The notes below the pieces were generated by a model. That model was given only the letters and a program-made list of their open reading frames with translations, had not been told where the DNA came from and searched no databases. From Desulfoscipio geothermicus (lineage in GTDB: Bacteria; Bacillota; Desulfotomaculia; Desulfotomaculales; Desulfallaceae): a stretch of 64,000 bases of DNA. The DNA is taken from NCBI GenBank assembly GCA_016841645.1, contig JAENYS010000008.1, positions 42,455-106,454 of the forward strand, given 5' to 3'. Shown in pieces: positions 34,459 through 45,768 of the stretch. The first letter of the stretch is position 1, and every line of letters begins with the position of its first letter. Made by a program: the position numbers and the translations under genes.

Positions 34459-34517
34459 TATTATTTGCAAAAGGAAAATGACTGATGCAATAATAACGGG
34501 CTAAGATTTTACCATAT

Positions 34518-35150
34518 CTAATTGTGGTATAATTTATTCTGATAAATAAATTTTTCCACTGCTTCAGGAAGCAAATATTTAATCGGCCTGCCCTCACGCA
34601 CTCGCTGCCTGATATCGGTGGAAGAAATGGCCAGTGCCGGTACTTCGACGGTTTTAATTTTAGCCAGAAGGTCTTTAGACAGGTAACCTAGTTTACAATC
34701 GATAGTCTCAAGATTAAAACCCGGCCGGGTGGCCGCGACAAAAAAACATTCCTGCAGCAGCTCTTCAACGTTTTTCCAGGTCAATATCTCCAACACGGCA
34801 TCCGCACCGGTAATAAAATAAATTTCCCACCCGACATAAATTTCCTTCATGGCCCGTACTGTATCAATAGTATACGATAAACCTTCTCTTTTTATCTCCA
34901 TATCGGAAATGGTAAAATGAGAGTTGGAGCTAATTGCCCTTTTAGTCATTTCCAACCGCTGCTCGGATGTGGAAATATCCCTTCCAGTTTTATGCGGTGG
35001 TTTGCTGGCCGGGATAAAGATGACTTTTTCCATGCCAAATTGGTAGCAGGCCTCTTCGGCCGCAACCAAATGTCCGTAGTGCACAGGATCAAATGTGCCG
35101 CCCATTAGACCGATTATTCTTTTTTCTGGCCTATAGAGCCCATTACTCAT
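34518..35150 (-). CDS. nadD: Nicotinate-nucleotide adenylyltransferase
   Basis: About 210 residues; ATG 35150 is chosen, though GTG 35156 is also possible (CGGAG upstream). It has the nucleotidyltransferase HxGH motif in GGTFDPVHYGHLVAAEEA, the PASKPPHK loop, and AISSTDIRQRVREG near the end. It makes deamido-NAD from nicotinate mononucleotide and ATP in NAD biosynthesis. It closes the obg-proB-proA-nadD run; the usual followers yqeK and rsfS are not next to it. Confidence 0.92.
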   Translation of the reverse strand: MSNGLYRPEKRIIGLMGGTFDPVHYGHLVAAEEACYQFGMEKVIFIPASKPPHKTGRDISTSEQRLEMTKRAISSNSHFTISDMEIKREGLSYTIDTVRAMKEIYVGWEIYFITGADAVLEILTWKNVEELLQECFFVAATRPGFNLETIDCKLGYLSKDLLAKIKTVEVPALAISSTDIRQRVREGRPIKYLLPEAVEKFIYQNKLYHN

Positions 35151-35196
35151 CTTCACTAAACTCCGTAATTATTAGGTACTAAGATGTCAAGGTGTG

Positions 35197-36447
35197 CTAT
35201 TCCCTGATTTGGCCATCTCCGAACAATATATATTTGTTGGTGGTCAGTTCTTTTAAGCCCATCGGACCCCGAGCATGCAGTTTTTGAGTACTAATGCCGA
35301 TTTCGGCTCCAAAGCCGAATTGCCCGCCATCAGTAAAACGCGTGGAAGCATTAATATAAACCGCCGCGGCATCTACTTCATTTAAAAAGCGCATGGCTCG
35401 GGTGTAATTTTCAGTAATAATGGCCTCTGAATGCTTGGTGCTGTAACGATAAATGTGATCCAGCGCTTCATCCAGGTTATCTACTACTTTAACAGCTATA
35501 ATCAGATCCAGAAATTCGTTGGTGTAGTCTTCCTCAGTAGCCTGTTTAACCCAGTCTGCCGCCGCTCTGGTGCGCTCGCAACCGCGCACTTCCACTCCGG
35601 CCGCCTTTAGCGCATCCAACATCTCGGGTAAAAACTCTGCCGCAATGGCCTGGTGGACCAATAGCGATTCCAGGGCATTGCACACTCCGGGGCGCTGGCA
35701 TTTGGCGTTGATAACAATACGCCGGGCCTTTTCCAAATCGGCATAACGGTCAACATAAACGTGACAGTTGCCCACACCGGTTTCAATAACGGGTACGGTG
35801 GCATTTTGCACCACGGTTTGAATAAGGCCGGCGCCACCTCTGGGAATAATCACATCAATATAATCATTTAGTTTAAGCATGACGTTAACCGCATCCCGGT
35901 CGGTAGTTTCAATCAAGTTGATAGCCCCGTCGGGCAGTCCCTCCCGGGTAGCAGCTTCAGCAATGATATTGGCAATGGCAGTATTGGAGTGAATAGCTTC
36001 GGAACCGCCCCGCAGCACCACCGCATTACCCGTTTTCACGCATAAACCGGCTGCATCCACCGTTACATTTGGCCGTGCCTCATATATGATGCCCACAACG
36101 CCCAGGGGTACCCGGGTGCGTCCTATCCGCAATCCATTGGGGCGGGTCCACATGCTTTCCACTTCGCCCACCGGGTCGGGCAGCGAGGCTACCATGGCCA
36201 GGCCATTCGCCATATCCGCCACCCGTGCCTGGTTTAATAACAACCGGTCGATCAGCGCCCGGGAAAGCCCGTTTTTATCGGCTTCCCTAACATCCAATTC
36301 GTTGGCCTCGAGTATGTTATAGGTATTCTTTAGCAAGCTGTCCGCCATAGCCAGTAAGGCATCATTCTTGATATCTGTGGATATATAAGCCAGCTTACGA
36401 GCCGCCTCTCTGGCTTTTTGCGCCTTGGCGATAACCTGTTTTTCCAT
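35197..36447 (-). CDS. proA: Gamma-glutamyl phosphate reductase
   Basis: A 416-residue protein; ATG 36447 has GAGGAGG upstream, and GTG 36465 overlaps that site. It has the ProA catalytic cysteine context KCQRPGVCNALE, the NADPH-site run GNAVVLRGGSEAIHSN, and the closing RGPMGLKELTTNKY. It reduces gamma-glutamyl phosphate to glutamate semialdehyde in proline synthesis. It lies 46 nt after proB. Confidence 0.95.
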   Translation of the reverse strand: MEKQVIAKAQKAREAARKLAYISTDIKNDALLAMADSLLKNTYNILEANELDVREADKNGLSRALIDRLLLNQARVADMANGLAMVASLPDPVGEVESMWTRPNGLRIGRTRVPLGVVGIIYEARPNVTVDAAGLCVKTGNAVVLRGGSEAIHSNTAIANIIAEAATREGLPDGAINLIETTDRDAVNVMLKLNDYIDVIIPRGGAGLIQTVVQNATVPVIETGVGNCHVYVDRYADLEKARRIVINAKCQRPGVCNALESLLVHQAIAAEFLPEMLDALKAAGVEVRGCERTRAAADWVKQATEEDYTNEFLDLIIAVKVVDNLDEALDHIYRYSTKHSEAIITENYTRAMRFLNEVDAAAVYINASTRFTDGGQFGFGAEIGISTQKLHARGPMGLKELTTNKYILFGDGQIRE

Positions 36448-36493
36448 AGTTTTTGACCTCCTCACTAAGTTATTTTAAAAAACATTTTCATTA

Positions 36494-37609
36494 TTACTCC
36501 AGCGCCAGGTTGTCCCGATGGATTATTTCATCATAGTCTTTATGGCCAAGTACCCGGTTTATTTCGCTGGTTTGCTTACCCATGATTTGTTCTATTTCAG
36601 CCGAAGCATAATTGACGATCCCCCGGGCGATTTCTCTGCCGTCCGGAGAAATCACACTCACTGTGTTACCCATTTCAAAACTGCCCTCAACGCCCGTAAC
36701 ACCTGAGGGCAGCAGGCTTTTACCTTTTTCCCGCAGCGCTCGGGCCGCCCCTTCGTCAATGTATATTTGCCCACAGACAGTAGCGCTAAAGGCAATCCAT
36801 CTTTTTTTATTAACCAGTTTAATGGAGGGCCAAAATACAGTACCCAGTGGCTCGCCGGCCACCAAGCGTCTGATTACATTGATCTCCGAGGCCCGGGCAA
36901 TGATAGTAACCAGCCCGGAGTGCATCGCAATACGAGCGGCCTGAACTTTGGTAGTCATGCCGCCTGTGCCCACTGTCGACCCCACGCCGCCGGCCAGGGA
37001 CTCTAACTCATCGTTAATCTCGTGTATTTCCGGAATTATCCGGGCTCCTGGTTTACCAGGCTTATCGCTGTATAGCCCGTCTATATCCGAAAGCAGCATT
37101 AAAATATCCGCATCCACCAGCGCGGCCACCATAGCCGCCAGGTTGTCGTTATCACCCAGTTTGATTTCATCAACTGCTACAGTGTCGTTTTCATTGATCA
37201 CCGGTATGATATGCATGTTCATCATAGTTTGCAAAGTATTGCGGGCATTTAAGAACCGCTTGCGGTCGGCAAAATCCTCCCTAGTCAAGAGTACCTGCCC
37301 CACCACCAGCCCGTATTCGGCAAATATTTTTTCGTACATATGCAGCAGTAAACCTTGTCCCACAGCAGCAATCGCTTGTTTTTCGGGCATGGTGCGTGGT
37401 CGCTGGGTAAAACCCAGTTTACCCATACCGGCTCCCACCGCCCCGGAAGTAACCAATAACACATCCAGGCCTTGGTTATGCAGGTCGGATAATTGCCTGA
37501 CCAGCGCCTCAATTTGACCGATATTTAACTTACCGGTCTTATAGGTAAGCGAGCTTGAACCAACCTTGACCACTATCCGCTGCAAACGGCTATATTTTCT
37601 ACTATCCAT
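36494..37609 (-). CDS. proB: Glutamate 5-kinase with PUA domain
   Basis: A 371-residue protein; ATG 37609 has GCGGAG upstream. The amino-acid kinase domain covers 1-255 (VVKVGSSSLT, VTSGAVGAGMGKLG, NENDTVAVDEIKLGDND, GTGGMTTKVQAA). A PUA domain follows at about 275-360 (GQIYIDEGAARAL, DGREIARGIVNY). It phosphorylates glutamate, the first step of proline synthesis. Its start lies 17 nt after obg ends. Confidence 0.95.
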   Translation of the reverse strand: MDSRKYSRLQRIVVKVGSSSLTYKTGKLNIGQIEALVRQLSDLHNQGLDVLLVTSGAVGAGMGKLGFTQRPRTMPEKQAIAAVGQGLLLHMYEKIFAEYGLVVGQVLLTREDFADRKRFLNARNTLQTMMNMHIIPVINENDTVAVDEIKLGDNDNLAAMVAALVDADILMLLSDIDGLYSDKPGKPGARIIPEIHEINDELESLAGGVGSTVGTGGMTTKVQAARIAMHSGLVTIIARASEINVIRRLVAGEPLGTVFWPSIKLVNKKRWIAFSATVCGQIYIDEGAARALREKGKSLLPSGVTGVEGSFEMGNTVSVISPDGREIARGIVNYASAEIEQIMGKQTSEINRVLGHKDYDEIIHRDNLALE

Positions 37610-37625
37610 ATAAACACTCCGCTTT

Positions 37626-38897
<1,272 letters not shown>

Positions 38898-38978
38898 TCA
38901 CCTGTGCTTGTAGTTTGGAGACACCTCGCATTTCTAAATCGATGTCTCATCCAGTATTATACACTGTGTTTTCTTTAA

Positions 38979-39470
38979 TTATAATATATTGTTATTATAG
39001 TTGGTTATATAAAGTTTAAGCCTGACCCCATCAGCGCTAAAGCCGATTTGCCATGCACCGTCAACCGGCTTGCCGGTTATGCTAATTAATATTTCGCGGT
39101 CGGCAACCTCTGTTGATGCCAGGTTATTTACAATATTGTTTAAAATTTCATCCAGCAAGGCCGCTATTTGCTCACCGGAAACTACGCAGCCACTTAGATT
39201 AGCTTGCACATCGAACTCAATCTTAATTTGATAGTTCGCCGCGCGGTTATGGGCAATCAGCAAAACGGCGGCCACCTCGGGAATTTCAAGATGCACAACC
39301 TTGCTCAAGCGGCTAATCGCACTGGCGGCACTACGTATATATTCCCTGGCCTCGGTCTCCTTTTTCAATTGCAGAAGTCCGGATATGATCTGCAGGTGGT
39401 TGAGAAAATCATGCCTTTGTACTGAAAGCAGTTCCAGCATTTTTGCAGCATCCAAAAAAACATCTCCCAT
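38979..39470 (-). CDS. Spo0B-like sporulation phosphotransferase/histidine-kinase-type protein
   Basis: About 163 residues. ATG 39470 is used; TTG 39455 has a better GGGAG site 8 nt upstream, and both are possible. The dimerisation helix carries the SPOB_a signature LLSVQRHDFLNHLQIISGLL with the phosphorylatable histidine, and QLKKETEAREYI follows. The rest resembles a degenerate HATPase domain without clear ATP-binding boxes, as in Spo0B. It should relay phosphate in the sporulation phosphorelay. It lies between rpmA and obg, the same place as spo0B in B. subtilis. Confidence 0.8.
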   Translation of the reverse strand: MGDVFLDAAKMLELLSVQRHDFLNHLQIISGLLQLKKETEAREYIRSAASAISRLSKVVHLEIPEVAAVLLIAHNRAANYQIKIEFDVQANLSGCVVSGEQIAALLDEILNNIVNNLASTEVADREILISITGKPVDGAWQIGFSADGVRLKLYITNYNNNIL

Positions 39471-39581
39471 CTTACGTGGATAAACCGGCCAGTTTACCGG
39501 CAGCATATTTGGTATTATACCATAAAAAAACATTTTTGAGCTAAATAACGGTACTATTCGAAGACAGGGATAATACGAATT

Positions 39582-39615
39582 AAAAAACAGCCCGCATGGT
39601 CAAGGCTGTTTTTTT
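39582..39615 (-). terminator. Terminator between rpmA and the spo0B-like gene
   Basis: Stem AAAAAACAGCC/GGCTGTTTTTT (11 bp) with an 11-nt loop; T-runs occur on both strands. It ends the rplU-rpmA transcript, so spo0B-obg probably need their own promoter. Confidence 0.8.
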
Positions 39616-39688
39616 ATGTTCACCAAAGATATTCGTAAACATATACTGTTTTGCAAAAAACGCAATTATTTTGATTAGATTGCTGAAA

Positions 39689-39958
39689 TTATATGACTGC
39701 TTCTTCGACCTCTTTAATGTTAACTACCTTTTTATCTTTACCTTTGGTCTGGAAGGATACAGTACCGTCCACCTTGGCAAACAAGGTATCGTCTCCACCG
39801 CGTCCCACATTTTGACCGGGATGTATCCGAGTGCCTCGCTGGCGAACCAGAATGCTGCCTGCGGTAACAAATTGACCATCGCCCCGCTTAACACCAAGCA
39901 TTTTTGGTTTGGAATCACGACCGTTACGTGAACTACCTACACCTTTCTTATGTGCCAA
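39689..39958 (-). CDS. rpmA: 50S ribosomal protein L27
   Basis: An 89-residue protein starting [19 protein letters not shown]. It follows L21 by 18 bp. It lies at the peptidyl-transferase centre. It starts directly with AHKKG and has no cleavable N-terminal extension of the type found in Staphylococcus and Bacillus. In line with this, the protease gene prp (ysxB), which removes that extension and usually sits between rplU and rpmA, is absent. Confidence 0.97.
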   Translation of the reverse strand: MAHKKGVGSSRNGRDSKPKMLGVKRGDGQFVTAGSILVRQRGTRIHPGQNVGRGGDDTLFAKVDGTVSFQTKGKDKKVVNIKEVEEAVI

Positions 39959-39976
39959 TTTACTTCACCTCCGTGG

Positions 39977-40288
39977 TTAGGCTTGTATTTTTTCCACCAC
40001 AACCCTGGTAAAGGGCTGACGGTGACCTTTTTTACGCCTATAATTTTTTTTAGGTTTATATTTAAAAACAATAATTTTTTTATCCTTGCCATGTTTTTCT
40101 ACTTTCAACACTACCTTGGCACCTTCCAGCACAGGCGTACCAACATGCAGCTGACCGTCTTTTTCTACGGCCAGCACTTTGTCTACTTCATAAGTTTGCC
40201 CGGGTTCGGTGGATAGTTTCTCAATGAACAGAGTATCTCCTTCACTAACGCGGTACTGTTTACCACCTGTTTCGATAATGGCGTACAT
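39977..40288 (-). CDS. rplU: 50S ribosomal protein L21
   Basis: A 103-residue protein, [18 protein letters not shown], with the C-terminal [17 protein letters not shown] signature. The ribosome site is AAGGGGG, 6-8 nt before ATG. It is an early-binding 50S protein, co-transcribed with rpmA. The 178-nt gap upstream to rng probably holds the promoter. Confidence 0.97.
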   Translation of the reverse strand: MYAIIETGGKQYRVSEGDTLFIEKLSTEPGQTYEVDKVLAVEKDGQLHVGTPVLEGAKVVLKVEKHGKDKKIIVFKYKPKKNYRRKKGHRQPFTRVVVEKIQA

Positions 40289-40466
40289 GATTTTCCCCCT
40301 TATTTTCAGGACTCGCCGGAAGTGGGTAAGGTCATTTCTTTCATAATTAACCTGTTTTAACCCTTTCCGAGCGGTATTTATTTATGGCCTACAACAAATA
40401 ATTTTACCACAACGGTAACCATTGTCAAGCTTAACTGATTATGATGCCTGTGACTTCGGCAAAACC

Positions 40467-42161
40467 TTACCCTTTAATTAATTTGGCGCGAGCGTAAGTG
40501 CGGAACACCCTGTCTACTTCTATTGCCACTGTCTCGCCAACCATCGGTCCGCCCCCCTCAATATCCAGTATAAACCCGTTAACCCTGGCAATACCATCAT
40601 TAATATTGCCGGTATGAGGTTCCTCCACCAGCACCTCCAGCACCTGACCGGGCTTGACCGGTAGATTATTGGATTTGATATCGGCCTGGTCATAAATGGG
40701 ACGCACGGTGACCGACTCAATATGTTGTTCGGCAGAACCTCTGATGTATAGGGTTTTACCTGTGCGAGCCTCTAAATCTCGCAGGTTGGCGCCCCCGCTA
40801 CCGATAAGCCTGGCAGCCACCAGCGGATTGGCTTCCACTAATATAGTTCCGGCTCCGGTCTGTTTGGCCATCTGGTAAATCTGCTGTTTAATGTTGATAC
40901 CCACTGTTTCTTCGGACAATACTTTGCCCCGCCCATCACAGTAGGGACAGGTTTTTTGCAGCACCTCGGCCAAACTGGGCCGCACTTTTTTTCTGGTCAT
41001 TTCCACCAGGCCCAACTGAGTGATCCCCAGTATATTAGTTTTTGTTTTATCCTTGCGGATTTCCTCCTCAAGTACGCCAAGCACCTGCCGCTGGTGCTCC
41101 TCCTTGCCCATATCAATAAAGTCCACTATAATAATACCACCAATGTTACGGAGACGAAGCTGGCGAGCTATCTCCACCGCTGCATCCAGATTGGTTTTAA
41201 GCACCGTGTCCTCAAGATTGGTGCTTCCCACATATTTGCCGGTGTTTACATCTATGGCAGTGAGTGCCTCGGCCTGGTCGATAACGATATAACCCCCGCA
41301 TTTGAGCCAAACAGTATTCTTTAAGACCTTTTGCATTTCTATATCAACATTGTTTTCTTCAAAAAGGTTTTTTCTTTCTTCCAAAAGAACTTTCACCTTT
41401 AAGCGCGGACCCAGGATATCCAACAAATCTAATATTTTTTGATATTCATAGCTTGAGTCGATGATTAGCCGGTCAACATCCTCGGTAAAGATATCCCTTA
41501 AAATACGCTGCACCAGTTCCAGGTCCCGGTGCAGCAAATTGGGCACCGGCCCGTGATTGGAACGATTGACGATTTTGCCCCATAGATTGGTCAACATTTT
41601 GATGTCCAGGCATAACTCTTCCTCATCGACCCCTTCGGCCACGGTACGTACAATTACCCCCATACCATCAGGTTTAATACGGGCAGCCATTTCCCGCAAG
41701 CGGTCTCTTTCATTGTCATTCTCAATACGCCTGGATATGCCGATATAATCCACGTTGGGCATGAGTACGAGATACCGCCCCGGCAACGTAATATGAGTGG
41801 TCACCCGTGCCCCCTTGGTACCGATAGGTTCTTTAACAATTTGCACAATTACTTCCTGGCCTTGCTTTAAAATATCACATATATTAGCGCCCAACGCTGA
41901 ACTGCCCTGGCCCGGCCCGGCGTCGGGGGTACGGGCGGGGATGGCGTCCTCCACATATAAAAAGGCGTTTTTTTCCAAACCTATATCCACAAAGGAAGCC
42001 TGCATGCCGGGCAGCACGTTTTCCACTCGGCCTTTAAATATATTACCCACCAACCGCTGATTTGGCGCGCGCTCGATGTACATTTCTACCAAAACTTTGT
42101 TTTCCAGCACGGCTACCCTGGTTTCCTCTTCACCAACATTAATAATTATCTCTTTAAACAT
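40467..42161 (-). CDS. rng: Ribonuclease E/G family protein
   Basis: About 564 residues; ATG 42161 (MFKEIIINV) is preferred over 42176 because it is the usual start of this family. An S1-like domain covers 40-130. The DNase I-like catalytic part has ALTAIDVNTGKY and GGIIIVDFIDM, whose two aspartates bind the metal. The zinc link is CPYCDGRGKV. It matures rRNA and cuts mRNA in the cytoplasm. It lies downstream of the TIGR03960/TIGR03936 pair, a common Clostridial arrangement. Confidence 0.92.
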   Translation of the reverse strand: MFKEIIINVGEEETRVAVLENKVLVEMYIERAPNQRLVGNIFKGRVENVLPGMQASFVDIGLEKNAFLYVEDAIPARTPDAGPGQGSSALGANICDILKQGQEVIVQIVKEPIGTKGARVTTHITLPGRYLVLMPNVDYIGISRRIENDNERDRLREMAARIKPDGMGVIVRTVAEGVDEEELCLDIKMLTNLWGKIVNRSNHGPVPNLLHRDLELVQRILRDIFTEDVDRLIIDSSYEYQKILDLLDILGPRLKVKVLLEERKNLFEENNVDIEMQKVLKNTVWLKCGGYIVIDQAEALTAIDVNTGKYVGSTNLEDTVLKTNLDAAVEIARQLRLRNIGGIIIVDFIDMGKEEHQRQVLGVLEEEIRKDKTKTNILGITQLGLVEMTRKKVRPSLAEVLQKTCPYCDGRGKVLSEETVGINIKQQIYQMAKQTGAGTILVEANPLVAARLIGSGGANLRDLEARTGKTLYIRGSAEQHIESVTVRPIYDQADIKSNNLPVKPGQVLEVLVEEPHTGNINDGIARVNGFILDIEGGGPMVGETVAIEVDRVFRTYARAKLIKG

Positions 42162-42202
42162 TCTCTTTTCCACCATCTTTTCTTTCCGCTTGCCCGGGAA
42201 GG

Positions 42203-42859
42203 TTAAAATAGCCTTGTTCGAATAATCTGCAGATCCGCTTTATCCACCGCCATACCGGCGTGCCGGAAAAAAACCTCCACTACGTCTTCAGGACGCACAT
42301 TTAAAGTGCTGCCGGTCTGTAATTCAAGCTGCATAGTTAAACCGTTTACCTGAGAAAGCACATCCAGCTTCAGTATTCCAGGCCGAATATCGCGTATTTT
42401 TTCCCTGCCGTCCCTGCCTTTGCGGGTCACTTCTATATGTTCCTCGATCAAAAAATCCTGCACGGCTCCGGCAGGCAGCGGCCCGGGCAAGTCATCTTCG
42501 TCAAGGTGCACTATATAACCGGCCATGTTTAACTCGGCCATGGGCGCCGGGGTATTATCCGATACTACAGTCACGTCCAGCACAGCCAACCCCGGCGGTA
42601 AAGCGCCATTTAAACGTTCGGCCAAATCCCGATGATCTACGGAAACCTGCATTTCAACATCCAATACCTCGGCAAGCCCCTCAACACCTACGGGTAGCGG
42701 GGCAGCAAAACTAAACCGGGGATGCGGATTAAATCCTTCGGAATAAGCAATAGGCAAACCAGCCCGGCGAAAGGCCCTCTCTAGAGTGCGCACTAGATCC
42801 AAATGAGATATATAGCTGGCCGGTCCTCTTTTACTGTACTGTATCCGATAACGAGGCAA
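42203..42859 (-). CDS. TIGR03936 family (DUF2344) protein, radical-SAM-linked
   Basis: About 218 residues. TTG 42859 is chosen because GGGGGTG lies 6-7 nt upstream and the family normally starts near PRYRIQYSKRG; the frame is open to 42904. It has YISHLDLVRTLERAFRRAGLP and GFNPHPRFSFAAPLPVG, the family hallmarks. It always accompanies TIGR03960 radical SAM proteins, sometimes fused to them; the joint function is unknown. It overlaps the upstream gene by 29 bp. Confidence 0.88.
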   Translation of the reverse strand: MPRYRIQYSKRGPASYISHLDLVRTLERAFRRAGLPIAYSEGFNPHPRFSFAAPLPVGVEGLAEVLDVEMQVSVDHRDLAERLNGALPPGLAVLDVTVVSDNTPAPMAELNMAGYIVHLDEDDLPGPLPAGAVQDFLIEEHIEVTRKGRDGREKIRDIRPGILKLDVLSQVNGLTMQLELQTGSTLNVRPEDVVEVFFRHAGMAVDKADLQIIRTRLF

Positions 42860-44711
42860 TAGCTTCACCCCCAGCCAAATACGGTTTTGCTTCCAGGGAG
42901 ACACACAAACCGCACCCGTGGCACCGCCCGCTGCGGCAATCGGGAGTAGTTGCTCCTTCCAGAGAACATAGGTGCTCCCTCATTAAAAATTTTTTACTTA
43001 CCCCCGAACTGATATGGTCCCAAGGCAGAGCATCATCATAGTGATACCGGTGGTATGCGTACCAATCAGGATCAATGCCGGTACTGGTAAAGGCCATTAG
43101 CCACTTGTTTATATCAAAAAACTCCGACCAGCCGTCAAAGCGGGCTCCATTGCGCCAAGCCGCCTCAATAGCACCGGCCAGACGCCGATCACCGCGAGAC
43201 AGTACGGCCTCCAAAAAGCTGCCCTCCGGGTCGTGCCATTTAAAAACTAGTCCCCTGCCACGCAAAAGCTCCCGCAATAAGGCTTGCTTGCGCTTTAACT
43301 CAGCTATGGAATTCTGGGGTTCCCATTGAAATGAGGTATGGGACTTGGGCACAAATGAAGAGACACTGACAGTCACTTTAAGCCGCCCTTTAACTCTGAC
43401 CAGCTTGCGCCCTCTATCCAACACCTTCCGGGCCAGATTTGCAATCCCATGTAAATCCTCATCGGTTTCCGTGGGCAGGCCGATCATAAAATACAGTTTA
43501 ATTGAATGCCAACCCGCGGAGAAGGCTGCATCGACAGCAGCTATAAGATTATCCTCGGTTACACCTTTATTAATCACATCCCGCAGGCGCTGGGTGCCGG
43601 CCTCGGGAGCAAAGGTGAGGCTGGAACGACGCACTTTTTGTACTTCTTTAGCCAGGTCAACAGAAAAAGCGTCTACACGCAATGACGGCAGCGACACATT
43701 GACGCCTGCAGACCCGTGCCTTTTGATAAGCTCGTTAACCAGCGGTGTCACCCGGGAATAATCCGAGGTACTCAATGAGGTCAGCGATATTTCTCCCCAT
43801 CCGGTGGAACCGAGCAGCTCATCAGCATGGCGAAGCAATATTTCCGGTTCCTTTTCCCGCACCGGGCGATAAATTACACCGGCCTGGCAAAAGCGGCAAC
43901 CCCGGGTACAGCCCCGCTGCACCTCCAGCATAGCCCGGTCATGCACCGCTTCAATTGCGGGCACCACCATATGGGTGGGGAAAAATGCTGCGTCGACATC
44001 CGCCACAAACCTTTTTTGCACCTGAGCGGGTACACCTTCGCATACCGATGTTACCGTGTTTATATGACCAAGGTTATTATACTCCACCCGGTATAGTGCA
44101 GGCACGTAAATTCCGTCGATACCGGCAAGCCGTATAAGCAAATCCTGCCGACCCTCGCTGCTCCGCCTTGATGCAAGATATGCGTCCAACAAATCATTAA
44201 GCAGCTCTTCACCCTCACCGATAGCAAATACATCAATAAACTCCGCCATAGGCTCAGGGTTGAAAGCGCATGGTCCACCGGCTACTATCATGGGATAGTC
44301 TCCCCCCGCCCTGTCTGCCGAACGGAGGGGTATACCGGCAAGATCCAACATATTCAGTATATTTGAAAAGCTTAATTCGTACTGCAAGGTAAAGCCAATA
44401 ATATCAAACTCTCGCAGCGGCCTGCGAGATTCCAAGCTAAACAACGGCAGGCCGGTGTTGCGCATTTGTTGCTCCATGTCCGGCCAGGGCGCGAACACCC
44501 TTTCCAGCAGGGCATCCTCACGGCCATTGACTATACCATACAAAATCTGCAGACCAAGGTGGCTCATGCCCACTTCATAAACATCGGGAAAGGCAAAGGC
44601 CATCTTAATATACGTGCTCTGCCAATCCTTACATACTGTGTTCCATTCGCCACCGGAGTACCGGCCGGGCTTCTGCACCCGCCGTATTATCTTTTCGAGC
44701 TGTTTTTCCAT
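42831..44711 (-). CDS. TIGR03960 family B12-binding radical SAM protein
   Basis: About 626 residues; ATG 44711 has GGAGG 10 nt upstream, and the longer frame from 44768 lacks support. The N-terminal part (MSHLGLQILYGIVNG) resembles a B12-binding domain. The radical SAM core has CTRGCRFCQAG (CxxxCxxC) near residue 255, and a late cysteine set (CRSGRCHGCGLC) may hold a further cluster. The reaction is unknown. Its 3' end runs into the TIGR03936 gene, so the two are translated together. Confidence 0.9.
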   Translation of the reverse strand: MEKQLEKIIRRVQKPGRYSGGEWNTVCKDWQSTYIKMAFAFPDVYEVGMSHLGLQILYGIVNGREDALLERVFAPWPDMEQQMRNTGLPLFSLESRRPLREFDIIGFTLQYELSFSNILNMLDLAGIPLRSADRAGGDYPMIVAGGPCAFNPEPMAEFIDVFAIGEGEELLNDLLDAYLASRRSSEGRQDLLIRLAGIDGIYVPALYRVEYNNLGHINTVTSVCEGVPAQVQKRFVADVDAAFFPTHMVVPAIEAVHDRAMLEVQRGCTRGCRFCQAGVIYRPVREKEPEILLRHADELLGSTGWGEISLTSLSTSDYSRVTPLVNELIKRHGSAGVNVSLPSLRVDAFSVDLAKEVQKVRRSSLTFAPEAGTQRLRDVINKGVTEDNLIAAVDAAFSAGWHSIKLYFMIGLPTETDEDLHGIANLARKVLDRGRKLVRVKGRLKVTVSVSSFVPKSHTSFQWEPQNSIAELKRKQALLRELLRGRGLVFKWHDPEGSFLEAVLSRGDRRLAGAIEAAWRNGARFDGWSEFFDINKWLMAFTSTGIDPDWYAYHRYHYDDALPWDHISSGVSKKFLMREHLCSLEGATTPDCRSGRCHGCGLCVSLEAKPYLAGGEAIASLSDTVQ

Positions 44712-44879
44712 TAAACAACAGTCCTCCAGATTATTAATAGCCGCTATTACAATTAAGAGAATAATCATACAGCAAATACTATTATCTAATATACCATAAA
44801 ATATAGCCCAATGAAATTATTACCCTATTTATCCCAATATTATTTTACCTATATAAAATAATATTACAAAGCCATGCCC

Positions 44880-45755
44880 TTATCTTTTAATTAGCTCACC
44901 AACAGGCACATCGACGCCCCGGTGCAGTAATGTATCAATAATGTTTGATTCCGTCACGATACCCAAATACTGCCATTGCCGGTCCAACACTGTCACCAGG
45001 TGGAACCGGCGTGGCAAAAAAGGCTGCATCAATTGTCCCAGGGGGATGTTCTCGGTAGCCACCAGTTGTTTTACAGGCATCACCCCTTCCCGGAGCAGCT
45101 CCTGCTGTTTCCGCATTAAGAGCTGCATAAACAAATAAGGTGCAGCGCTGCGCTCCCGGGTTGACGCGTAAAGGAGGAACAATGCTGTGACCGGAATATC
45201 CAACCCGCATGCCCCCAACCATATCCCCAAAATACTTGAAAACGCAATGATTACGGCAAAAATTTGTCCCAGTACGGCGGCCCGGTAGGTAGCCGGCGTG
45301 ATACCAATCCGGGAGGCCAGATAAGAACGGTATATTCTACCGCCATCCAACGGCAGGGCAGGCAACAAGTTAAAGGCGACCATTAAAAGGTTGCACTGTA
45401 AAAAAAACAAGCTCAGGTCAGCATGCCAGAGCCCGTAATTTTTTAATGCTACACAAAGGGCGATCATCACCAGGTTGCTGGCGGGACCGGCCAGGGCGGT
45501 ATATGTTTCCCGCACCGGATCTACTTGTAATTCAGTGCCCGCCCGGGCTACCCCGCCAAAAGGCAGCAATTCCACTTCATTTGAAGAAATACCTAAACGG
45601 TGGGCCACCAGAGCATGGGCCATTTCATGCACCAACACTACACCGAAGGCCACCAGCCCCCGGTCCAACACCCCGGCCACAAAAAACAAGGCCAGCAAAG
45701 CCAGGAAAAAGGGGTTTAAATAAATATCTACCCCTAATACACGTCCCAATCGCAT
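44880..45755 (-). CDS. spoIVFB: Membrane zinc metalloprotease of the SpoIVFB (M50) type, with partial CBS region
   Basis: A 291-residue protein. The N-terminal membrane part has HEMAH (HExxH) in VVLVHEMAHALVAHRLG and LLPALPLDGGRIYRS, whose aspartate is the third zinc ligand. The C-terminus (ENIPLGQLMQPF, VTVLDRQWQYLGIVTE) looks like part of a CBS pair that in SpoIVFB senses ATP. SpoIVFB cuts pro-sigma-K in the outer forespore membrane. It is 13 nt downstream of the SpoIVFA-like gene, as in B. subtilis. Confidence 0.87.
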   Translation of the reverse strand: MRLGRVLGVDIYLNPFFLALLALFFVAGVLDRGLVAFGVVLVHEMAHALVAHRLGISSNEVELLPFGGVARAGTELQVDPVRETYTALAGPASNLVMIALCVALKNYGLWHADLSLFFLQCNLLMVAFNLLPALPLDGGRIYRSYLASRIGITPATYRAAVLGQIFAVIIAFSSILGIWLGACGLDIPVTALFLLYASTRERSAAPYLFMQLLMRKQQELLREGVMPVKQLVATENIPLGQLMQPFLPRRFHLVTVLDRQWQYLGIVTESNIIDTLLHRGVDVPVGELIKR

Positions 45756-45768
45756 ACGGCATCCTCCG

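Noticed and set aside
36948..37517. 189-codon plus-strand frame opposite proB
   Set aside because: Serine/proline-rich antisense shadow of proB without a ribosome site.
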